From an uncultured archaeon (GTDB lineage: Archaea > Halobacteriota > Methanosarcinia > Methanotrichales > Methanotrichaceae): DNA of 6,295 bases. Position numbers and translations under genes: made by a program. The notes under the pieces were generated by a model that saw nothing but the letters and a program-made list of their open reading frames with translations, had not been told where the DNA came from and did no database searches. Positions 1 to 4,164 of the stretch are shown here, in pieces. The stretch's first letter is position 1. Every line of letters begins with the position of its first letter. The DNA lies in NCBI GenBank assembly GCA_902385025.1, contig CABMDX010000047.1, positions 1-6,295 of the forward strand, written 5' to 3'.

Positions 1-1
1 C

Positions 2-466
2 CTGACGCATGCAGGTCTCCAGTACGCAGACCTCACCAGGGCAGATCTCTCAAATGCGGATTTCTCAGATGCAAATTTGGAATCGATTCGTCTTGTGGGC
101 GCAAAGATGAAAGGCATAAAGCTCGACCACGTGAGCCTTCATCTGATCGATCTCAGGGGCCTGAATCTGGCGGATTCGTCCATTAAAAAGGCCGGATTGG
201 ACATAGTTTACTTGACCGATGCCAATATGAGCCATGCGGACCTCGCTGGCACACGTCTGAGCCAGGTTGAGCTGACGGGGGCGGATCTGACCGGCGCCAA
301 CCTGAAGGATATTAGCTATGATCAATTTACCCTTTACTCCCTTTCCAAGGCCAGGCTGGACGGTGCCCAGATGTCCGATCAGCTAAAGGCAGATATCAAC
401 GCATTGAATAGCGGGGCTCTATCTCCCGCTACAGACAAAGGAGCACCCTCCAATTCAATTAAATGA
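2..466 (+). CDS. Pentapeptide-repeat protein, 5' partial
   Basis: The frame is open from the first complete codon at 2, so the gene starts upstream of the window; the TTG at 77 is only an internal codon. The visible 154 residues contain many A(D/N)Lxx-type units, for example YADLT, RADLS, NADFS, DANLE, LADSS, DANMS, HADLA, GADLT and GANLK. This is the signature of the right-handed quadrilateral beta-helix of the pentapeptide-repeat family. The last 50 or so residues (from about DISYDQF) lose the repeat and end in a polar, low-complexity tail rich in Ala, Ser and Lys. No signal peptide can be judged because the N-terminus is missing. Function cannot be assigned: members range from gyrase-protecting DNA mimics to structural or unknown proteins. 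The stop TGA overlaps the ATG of a small downstream frame (ATGA). Confidence 0.9.
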   Translation: MTHAGLQYADLTRADLSNADFSDANLESIRLVGAKMKGIKLDHVSLHLIDLRGLNLADSSIKKAGLDIVYLTDANMSHADLAGTRLSQVELTGADLTGANLKDISYDQFTLYSLSKARLDGAQMSDQLKADINALNSGALSPATDKGAPSNSIK

Positions 467-633
467 AGCGGGTTTTGGAGGGTAGCACTTCCTTGAAGGA
501 AAAGGCAATTGCGCGCTTCGACATGCTGCGCCTGATCCAAATGGAGGCGGCTGCCCGAAAACGGCACTTGAAGGCGGTCCTGGTGCACTCTTGCGTAACT
601 ATATATCTCCATAGCATTCTTTTTGGCTTTTGA
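463..633 (+). CDS. Possible small protein (56 aa), doubtful
   Basis: An ATG overlaps the stop of the pentapeptide gene in the ATGA arrangement typical of translational coupling, and the frame stays open for 56 codons to TGA 631-633. The protein (MKRVLEGSTSLKEKAIARF... to ...HSILFGF) has a basic, probably helical middle (ARFDMLRLIQMEAAARKRHLKAVL) and a hydrophobic end. Up to about codon 46 the codons resemble those of the neighbours. Against it, there is no Shine-Dalgarno before the ATG, the last third overlaps the TATA element proposed for taw1, and I recognise no family. It could be a genuine coupled small gene, a decayed gene remnant, or chance. Confidence 0.3.
   Translation: MKRVLEGSTSLKEKAIARFDMLRLIQMEAAARKRHLKAVLVHSCVTIYLHSILFGF
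593..608 (+). promoter_or_regulatory. Archaeal BRE/TATA box for taw1
   Basis: CTATATATCT (599-608) follows GCGTAA (593-598), giving a TATA box with a plausible BRE. The centre near 603 predicts a transcript start around 628, about 7 nt before the ATG at 635. No Shine-Dalgarno is visible there, so taw1 may be translated from a nearly leaderless mRNA. Confidence 0.55.
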
Positions 634-634
634 T

Positions 635-1570
635 ATGGATTCTCAGGATCAGGCCAGGCAAACCCTCACCAGGCAGGGCTATCACCTCGTGGGCTCGGGA
701 GCAGTCAAGCCCTGTTTGTGGCTCAACCGCTCTTTGAGGGGCGGAGATCAATGCTACAAGCACCACTTCTATGGCATTTCCAGTCACCGCTGCGTACAGA
801 TGACACCAACGCTCGAATGTAACCACCTCTGCCTGCATTGCTGGAGGCCCATCGACGATCCCGTTCCTGGAAATGAGCCTATGGAGCCTGCTGCGCTGCT
901 GGACGGAATACTGCAAGGTCAGAGCAAGTTCCTTTCCGGCTATGGAGGTGCCAAGACCACATCAGTGAACCGGTTGGCTGAGGCCCGCAAGCCCAGGCAT
1001 GTTGCCATTTCGCTTATGGGCGAGCCAACCCTCTATCCTTACTTAAAGGAGTTCATAGAGCTGATAGGCAAAAGAGGATTGACATCATTTCTGGTAAGCA
1101 ATGGCACCAACCCGGATGTCCTGGATGATCTTCGGCCGACGCAGCTATACCTGAGCCTGAATGCACCTGACGAAGATATGTACAGGCGGGTATGCCAGCC
1201 CACAACGGACCTTTGGCCGAAGATACTGGAAAGCCTGGGATTGTTGAGTGAGCACAAATGCCGCAGTGTTGTGCGTATGACAGTCGCCCGCGGCCTGAAC
1301 ATGGAGCGTCCAGAGGATTTTGCCCGCATAATCAGGGCAGCAGAGCCCGACTTTGTTGAGGTCAAGGCTTATATGCACCTGGGACGCTCTCGAAAGCGCC
1401 TGGAGAGAAAAGCCATGCCGGATCATTCCGAGGTACTGGGCTATGCTCGCGCTCTTGGCAAAGCCCTGGGCTATGAACTGGAGGCAGAGGTTCCCCTGAG
1501 CAGAGTCGCTCTCCTCTCCAGCGGCCGCATCCCCCGAAGCCTGGGGCTGCAAGAGTCGCAGGAGCTTTAA
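635..1570 (+). CDS. taw1: tRNA 4-demethylwyosine synthase (Taw1/TYW1)
   Basis: Radical SAM enzyme that condenses N1-methylguanosine at position 37 of tRNA-Phe with pyruvate-derived carbons to form 4-demethylwyosine, the tricyclic core of wyosine bases. From ATG 635 the protein is 311 residues, the usual length for archaeal Taw1. The radical SAM motif is C62-x3-C66-x2-C69 (ECNHLCLHCWRP). Three further cysteines, C27, C40 and C53, are each 13 residues apart, as expected for the second [4Fe-4S] cluster of archaeal Taw1. Cys40 sits in CYKHHFYGI, whose Lys42 matches the lysine proposed to form a Schiff base with pyruvate. SLMGEPTLYP, LVSNGT and the C-terminal LLSSGRIP are also family-typical. An in-frame TTG at 623 would add four residues, but ATG 635 fits the TATA spacing better. 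No other wyosine genes lie in the window. Confidence 0.96.
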   Translation: MDSQDQARQTLTRQGYHLVGSGAVKPCLWLNRSLRGGDQCYKHHFYGISSHRCVQMTPTLECNHLCLHCWRPIDDPVPGNEPMEPAALLDGILQGQSKFLSGYGGAKTTSVNRLAEARKPRHVAISLMGEPTLYPYLKEFIELIGKRGLTSFLVSNGTNPDVLDDLRPTQLYLSLNAPDEDMYRRVCQPTTDLWPKILESLGLLSEHKCRSVVRMTVARGLNMERPEDFARIIRAAEPDFVEVKAYMHLGRSRKRLERKAMPDHSEVLGYARALGKALGYELEAEVPLSRVALLSSGRIPRSLGLQESQEL

Positions 1571-1653
1571 GAAAAAAGATCAAAATCGGGATGCTAATTG
1601 AGCATTTGCCGATTTGAACCGCGCCGGATTCCTTATAGATTTAGTATTACATA

Positions 1654-1672
1654 CTTCAAATATTTAATATAT
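1654..1672 (+). promoter_or_regulatory. Probable TATA promoter in gap before response regulator
   Basis: CTTCAAA (1654-1660, BRE-like) followed by TATTTAATATAT (1661-1672) is the best TATA-like element in the AT-rich gap 1571-1850. It predicts a start near 1692. That gives either a response-regulator mRNA with a leader of about 160 nt or a short independent RNA ending in the T-rich stretches at 1771-1803. The rest of the gap shows no convincing protein-coding signal. Confidence 0.5.
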
Positions 1673-1741
1673 CATAAAATGGTTACAAAATCGGTGCCAT
1701 CATTGCAGTCACTTGCTTTCCACAAGAAGTTGCTCACTTGC

Positions 1742-1803
1742 AGGATGTATACCATCCTCCAGTGGGAAAACTATTTTTGTGGGTAGTTTCATTTAGTTTT
1801 TGT
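1742..1803 (+). terminator. Hairpin followed by T-rich tracts
   Basis: AGGATG (1742-1747) pairs perfectly with CATCCT (1753-1758) across the 5-nt loop TATAC. It is followed by CTATTTTTG (about 1771-1779) and TTTAGTTTTTG (about 1793-1803). This resembles a hairpin plus T-tract terminator or attenuator between the proposed start near 1692 and the response-regulator ATG. It could end a small RNA, reduce read-through into the regulator gene, or be a leader structure. Confidence 0.35.
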
Positions 1804-1850
1804 CTCAAGATACATGTTGATGCATCGGGGCGAAGAAGTTGGGTGAATCT

Positions 1851-2246
1851 ATGGATAGGGAAATAAAGATCATGCTGGTGGAAGACAATCTCGAAGATGC
1901 TGCATTCACGCAGAGGGTCCTGAAGTTCAATAAGCTCAGTCGGGACCTGGTCTTGGCCACCAGCGGTCGGGAGGCTATGGATGCCCTGCAAGAGAGAGCC
2001 AAATCAGGAACCCCTCCTGAGCTCATATTGCTGGATATAAATCTGCCCGATATAAGCGGCATAGATCTGCTTACCCTTATCAAGAAAGAGAAGGCCTTTT
2101 CAAGCATTCCCGTAGTCATTCTTACGGGCTCAAATGAGGATCAGGATATTCAGAAGAGCTATGACCTGGGTGCGAGCAGCTATCTGGTCAAGCCGATCTC
2201 CAATGATGCCTTGATGCAGGTTATCGAGAAGCTATTTTATCCCTGA
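1851..2246 (+). CDS. Single-domain response regulator (Rcp1-like receiver)
   Basis: A stand-alone CheY-like receiver of 131 residues with no output domain. It carries all the phosphorylation residues: acidic pair E11-D12 (MLVEDN), phosphoacceptor D62 (LILLDINLPD), T92 (VVILTGS) and K114 (SSYLVKPIS). The pattern LVEDN...LLDINLPDISG...IPVVILT.S....DI..SY matches the Rcp1 type of receiver, which commonly partners histidine kinases and phytochromes and is abundant in Methanosarcinales. Phosphotransfer or protein-protein signalling in the cytoplasm is the likely role; the cognate kinase is not in the window. The start is ATG 1851, preceded by GGGTGA (1841-1846); an in-frame TTG at 1839 is less likely. 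Its last 15 nt overlap the end of the convergent endonuclease IV gene. Confidence 0.94.
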   Translation: MDREIKIMLVEDNLEDAAFTQRVLKFNKLSRDLVLATSGREAMDALQERAKSGTPPELILLDINLPDISGIDLLTLIKKEKAFSSIPVVILTGSNEDQDIQKSYDLGASSYLVKPISNDALMQVIEKLFYP

Positions 2247-3086
2247 GGCAAGCCTTCTTGCCACATCGAGATTCCCAATGTCGTCCCGACGAAGGTCTTC
2301 TGGTGTCTCCAGGATCATCGGCAAATCCCGGCAAACTGGATGATTTAGAACCGCCCTGAGCCCCTCTTCACCGATATGTCCTAATCCCAGATGCTCATGC
2401 CGATCCCGCCCTGATCCCAGGGTTCCTCGACAATCGTTCAGATGGATGAGCTTCAACCGTTCTATGTCTATGCAGCCAGCAAATCGATTCATTGTGTCCT
2501 TAAGGTTTGCAGGAGTCCTCAAATCGTAGCCTGCTGCATGCAGGTGGCATGTGTCCAGACAGACCCCCAGATGCCCCCCATCCAGCTCCCGCGATTTGAT
2601 GATGGCAGATATATCCTCAAAGCTGCTGCCCATGCTATTCCTGGTGCCGGCGCTGTTCTCCAGAAGAATGGTCACGGTGCCAGAAGCCGCCTCAAGAGCA
2701 GTCTGCAGCGCGCGAACGATCCTTGAGCGTCCCTCCTCCACGCCGGAGCCTTTGTGGCTTCCCAAATGTGTCACCAGATAGGGTATACCAAGCATCCGGC
2801 ATCGCAGCACCTCCGTCGCGAGAGCCTGCACCGATTTTAGATAGACATCCTCCTCAGGTGAGGCAAGATTGGGCAGGTAGGGCATGTGATCGACTACCGG
2901 GAAAAGACCTGATTCCTTGAGGTGAGAGGCGAAGCTCTGCGATGCTTCTTCTGTGAGGGGCTTTGTCCTCCAGCCGCGCGGATTGGAGGTGAAGATCTGA
3001 AAGGCATCGCAGCCCTTTTCCAGGGCCCTGTCCACGGCCCTTTCAACACCACCGGCCACTGAGATATGCACGCCCAATCGCACCAT
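2232..3086 (-). CDS. nfo: Endonuclease IV (AP endonuclease, deoxyribonuclease IV)
   Basis: A zinc-dependent AP endonuclease of base-excision repair, cutting 5' of abasic sites and removing 3' blocking groups. From ATG 3086 the protein has 284 residues, typical for the family, and is a TIM barrel opening with MVRLGVHISVAGG. All nine metal ligands expected from E. coli Nfo are in place: H67 (DHMPYLPNL), H107 (THLGSH), E143 (LLENSAG), D178 and H181 (CLDTCHLHAAGYD), H215 (LIHLND), D228 and H230 (GRDRHEHLGLG) and E260 (LETP). The frame stays open upstream to 3218, but MVRLGVHIS is the conserved N-terminus. ATG 3086 has GGTGA about 8 nt upstream, and a TATA-like element at 3119-3129 predicts a start near 3098, so the longer forms are rejected. 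The stop lies inside the convergent response-regulator gene. Confidence 0.96.
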   Translation of the reverse strand: MVRLGVHISVAGGVERAVDRALEKGCDAFQIFTSNPRGWRTKPLTEEASQSFASHLKESGLFPVVDHMPYLPNLASPEEDVYLKSVQALATEVLRCRMLGIPYLVTHLGSHKGSGVEEGRSRIVRALQTALEAASGTVTILLENSAGTRNSMGSSFEDISAIIKSRELDGGHLGVCLDTCHLHAAGYDLRTPANLKDTMNRFAGCIDIERLKLIHLNDCRGTLGSGRDRHEHLGLGHIGEEGLRAVLNHPVCRDLPMILETPEDLRRDDIGNLDVARRLASGIK

Positions 3087-3118
3087 CGCTTCACTCACCA
3101 TCTCCTGGATATCGATAG

Positions 3119-3130
3119 CAATAATAACCA
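3119..3130. promoter_or_regulatory. AT-rich element, possible shared promoter for nfo and sRNA
   Basis: GCAATAATAACC is the only AT-rich core between nfo and the sRNA. Read on the minus strand (GGTTATTATTGC) it sits about 25 nt before a predicted nfo start near 3098. Read on the plus strand it sits about 25 nt before a start near 3150, just ahead of the sRNA terminal stem at 3157. It is weak as a TATA box in either direction, so the assignment rests mainly on spacing. Confidence 0.35.
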
Positions 3131-3156
3131 CTGCTTGGAAACAGCATGTCATTCGG

Positions 3157-3216
3157 GCGCCTGTGATGATTTTGGTTGCTCTGAGAATGTGATGAGCCCT
3201 ATGAGTTCTGAGGCGC
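3157..3216 (+). ncRNA. Box C/D sRNA, predicted guide for C34 of elongator tRNA-Met
   Basis: A complete archaeal box C/D sRNA of about 60 nt. Box C is GTGATGA (3163-3169), D' is CTGA (3181-3184), C' is GTGATGA (3189-3195) and D is CTGA (3208-3211). The guides are 11 nt (3170-3180) and 12 nt (3196-3207), matching archaeal spacing; the D'-C' spacer is GAAT. A perfect 5-bp terminal stem closes it: GCGCC 3157-3161 with GGCGC 3212-3216. The D guide GCCCUAUGAGUU is complementary to AACUCAUAGGGC. The nucleotide five upstream of box D (G3203) pairs with the C of CAU in CUCAUAG, which is C34 of an elongator tRNA-Met anticodon loop. A guide for that site is known in Haloferax. The D' guide UUUUGGUUGCU would target A in AGCAACCAAAA; I do not recognise that RNA. 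L7Ae, Nop5 and fibrillarin would be the protein partners. Confidence 0.9.
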
Positions 3217-3261
3217 ACGATATGCTGATATGGGTCTCCCGGTGCAAGGGAAAGGCAAAAG

Positions 3262-3288
3262 AAAAAACTGCTTCCTGCAGGATTTTTT
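3262..3288. terminator. Bidirectional hairpin terminator
   Basis: AAAAAA (3262-3267), CTGC (3268-3271), loop TTCCT, GCAG (3277-3280), a GA bulge and TTTTTT (3283-3288) form an inverted repeat with a T6 run on each strand. On the minus strand it lies just past the stop of the small protein at 3293; on the plus strand it lies about 50 nt past the sRNA. It can serve both convergent transcripts. Confidence 0.65.
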
Positions 3289-3292
3289 AGCT

Positions 3293-3607
3293 TCAGGCTT
3301 GGGAGGACATTTTCAACTTGGCCCAGCGGCTGATATTATCTATTAAATTCAGCTCAACAATCTTTCGGGCATCATAGAGCATCTCAGCCACATCATTCAG
3401 GGCAAAGCTCTTCTTCTGGCCCTTCTTGTCAACCACCTCGATGACCTCTCCGGGCAATGCCTTGGCCATCTCCCGCATTTGGCCTGCCATCACAGAGCAG
3501 GCTTTTTTGAGGTATTTAATCGAGTAGTCAGATGTAGGCTTCCTGTCGGTGAGGTTCCGGTTGACCTCCTTGATGGACCAGCACATGGTAAGAATATCCC
3601 TGTACAT
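3293..3607 (-). CDS. Small conserved-looking protein of unknown function
   Basis: A protein of 104 residues (MYRDILTMCWSIKEVNRNL...). I do not recognise the family and see no catalytic motif, signal peptide or membrane segment. It looks mostly helical, with basic and acidic heptad-like stretches (SIKYLKKACSVMAGQMREMAKAL and LNDVAEMLYDARKIVELNLIDNISRWAKLK) around a short probable beta-hairpin, GEVIEVVDKKGQKKSF. That suggests a small soluble, perhaps oligomeric or binding protein. ATG 3607 has GGTG (in GTGGGTGCC) about 5 nt upstream; an in-frame GTG at 3619 would add MGAK. A TATA box at 3637-3647 predicts a start near 3617, leaving a leader of about 10 nt and favouring ATG 3607. The gene is followed by a hairpin terminator and appears to be its own transcription unit. 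Confidence 0.8.
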   Translation of the reverse strand: MYRDILTMCWSIKEVNRNLTDRKPTSDYSIKYLKKACSVMAGQMREMAKALPGEVIEVVDKKGQKKSFALNDVAEMLYDARKIVELNLIDNISRWAKLKMSSQA

Positions 3608-3636
3608 CTTGGCACCCACTTCCCGTTTGGTGGGAG

Positions 3637-3647
3637 TATATTTAAAA
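3637..3647 (-). promoter_or_regulatory. TATA box of the small protein gene
   Basis: On the minus strand TTTTAAATATA matches the archaeal TATA consensus well. The predicted start, about 25 nt downstream near 3617, is roughly 10 nt before ATG 3607. Confidence 0.65.
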
Positions 3648-3675
3648 GCTGTGGATAATGGATTGAGCGGATGAT

Positions 3676-3680
3676 AAAAA
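3676..3680 (-). terminator. T-tract terminator after tRNA-Trp
   Basis: On the minus strand CC-TTTTT-ATC follows directly after the tRNA-Trp discriminator A73. A short T-run immediately 3' of a tRNA is a common archaeal termination signal. Confidence 0.5.
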
Positions 3681-3718
3681 GGTGGGGCTGGTGAGATTCG
3701 AACTCACGATCGACGGGT

Positions 3719-3851
3719 CTCTCCGATACTGAAGTGCTTACAGCCGGAATGGATGGCTGATAACAACTCATTTCAGTGCTCCAACGGATCATCAACGGCC
3801 TCCCCGTCGAGAAGCCTCAGTAGACCCGTTGCTCATCATTAAATAATACCG
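3719..3851 (-). other. Archaeal tRNA intron excised by the splicing endonuclease
   Basis: The 133-nt intron is delimited by the bulge-helix-bulge described for tRNA-Trp. It is long for an archaeal tRNA intron because it encloses a C/D guide RNA. Downstream of the D box it has an extra hairpin, CAGCC (3755-3759) with GGCTG (3741-3745), around a 9-nt loop. Its last two nucleotides (AG) repeat A36-G37, so one guide can pair with exon 2 before or after splicing. Confidence 0.93.
3773..3839 (-). ncRNA. Intronic box C/D guide RNA for C34 and C39 of tRNA-Trp
   Basis: In the intron, read on the minus strand: box C ATGATGA (3833-3839), D' CTGA (3817-3820), C' TTGATGA (3789-3795) and D CTGA (3773-3776). 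Both guide spacers are exactly 12 nt. The D' guide GCAACGGGUCUA pairs 8 bp with A36-U43 (AGACCCGU), and the fifth nucleotide before D' faces C39. The D guide UCCGUUGGAGCA pairs with G31 to G37, and its fifth nucleotide faces wobble C34. In the precursor that pairing extends three more base pairs into the intron (10 bp in all, one G-U). The D'-C' spacer forms an 8-bp hairpin (GGCTTCTC/GGGAGGCC, loop GACG). Homologous intronic guides for tRNA-Trp positions 34 and 39 are known in Haloferax and other Euryarchaeota. Confidence 0.94.
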
Positions 3852-3901
3852 CTGGAGCCCGTCGCCCTACCTGGCTAGGCCACAGCCCCGGTTTTTTAAA
3901 G

Positions 3902-3975
3902 CGGGCCGAGAGGGATTTGAACCCCCGACCTAAAGGTTAAGAGCCTTTCGCTCTGCCTGACTAAGCTACCGGCCC
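3902..3975 (-). tRNA. tRNA-Lys (CUU)
   Basis: A 74-nt cloverleaf without intron. The acceptor stem is GGGCCGG/TCGGCCC with G7-U66, the anticodon stem AAAGG/CCTTT, the loop CUCUUAA with anticodon CUU (3939-3941), and the T arm GGGGG-TTCAAAT-CCCTC. Discriminator is G73 and no CCA is encoded. It reads AAG codons. It is the first tRNA of a two-gene transcript with tRNA-Trp. The TATA element at 3998-4007 places the start at about 3977, within a few nucleotides of the mature 5' end, so almost no 5' leader would remain for RNase P. Confidence 0.96.
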
Positions 3976-3997
3976 GTCCCCTTCCAACGTTGATGCT

Positions 3998-4013
3998 AGA
4001 TATATACGTTTCG
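3998..4013 (-). promoter_or_regulatory. BRE/TATA promoter of the tRNA-Lys/tRNA-Trp unit
   Basis: On the minus strand CGAAAC (4008-4013) then GTATATATCT (3998-4007) gives a strong BRE plus TATA box. The centre near 4003 predicts transcription from about 3977, just before the tRNA-Lys 5' end at 3975. Confidence 0.75.
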
Positions 4014-4058
4014 GGTGGCAAGAATATGATGAAATGAGCATAAAGGGCTTCAAACCCC

Positions 4059-4078
4059 AAAAAAAAGTGCAACGTTGC
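4059..4078 (-). terminator. Palindrome plus T8 terminator downstream of glnA
   Basis: On the minus strand the perfect palindrome GCAACGTTGC (4069-4078) is followed after two bases by TTTTTTTT (4059-4066). It is the longest T-run in the window and separates the glnA transcript from the tRNA promoter. It may end read-through from the first terminator, or a 3'-UTR-derived RNA. Confidence 0.6.
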
Positions 4079-4133
4079 CCTTGAAATGGCCATTGAATAG
4101 ATGCCACATGCCACAGCCGGGAAACGCGCTCTT

Positions 4134-4164
4134 AAAAATAAGCGGGTGTGGGAAAATATTCCCC
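4134..4164 (-). terminator. Hairpin terminator directly after glnA
   Basis: Immediately past the stop codon the minus strand reads GGGGAATATTTTCCC, a 5-bp GGGAA/TTCCC hairpin with a TATT loop (4150-4164). It is followed about 12 nt later by ATTTTTAA (T-run 4134-4138). Confidence 0.5.

Larger units (their letters stand above)
3683..3889 (-). tRNA. tRNA-Trp (CCA) with 133-nt intron
   Basis: Exon 1 is 3852-3889 (38 nt) and exon 2 is 3683-3718 (36 nt), giving a 74-nt mature tRNA. The acceptor stem is GGGGCTG/CAGCCCC, the D stem GCCT/GGGC, the anticodon stem ACGGG/CCCGT and the T arm GTGAG-TTCGAAT-CTCAC. The anticodon loop is CUCCAGA, with anticodon CCA at 3853-3855. Discriminator A73 (3683) fits archaeal tRNA-Trp, and CCA is not encoded. 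The intron (3719-3851) lies at the canonical 37/38 site. The bulge-helix-bulge is explicit: C32-C35 (CUCC) pairs with GGAG (3721-3724), flanked by bulges A36-G37-C and A-G-A38, and the intron-side helix pairs GGTATT (3845-3850) with AGTATC (3725-3730) including two G-U pairs. The gene lies 12 nt downstream of tRNA-Lys and is probably co-transcribed with it. Confidence 0.97.

Noticed and set aside
1039..1583. Several minus-strand frames within taw1
   Set aside because: They are mirror frames of a gene with all its catalytic cysteines intact.
1604..1625. GGTTCAAATC on the minus strand, like a tRNA T-arm (possible tRNA remnant or attachment site)
   Set aside because: The flanking bases do not form a T stem and no acceptor or anticodon arm can be found.
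1598..1786. Possible 62-residue protein in the gap after taw1
   Set aside because: It starts at TTG without a ribosome site, spans the AT-rich promoter and hairpin, and has no coding-like composition.
3087..3218. Extension of the endonuclease IV frame upstream by 44 codons
   Set aside because: The added residues are not family-like, would overlap the sRNA antisense, and ATG 3086 has a well-spaced GGTGA and the conserved MVRLGVHIS start.
4026..4032. ATGATGA resembling a box C
   Set aside because: No CTGA box at guide distance, no second C/D pair and no terminal stem.
3896..4114. Minus-strand open frame crossing tRNA-Lys
   Set aside because: Its end is translated tRNA sequence (ending in GVQIPLGPL, the translated T arm), a classic false frame.
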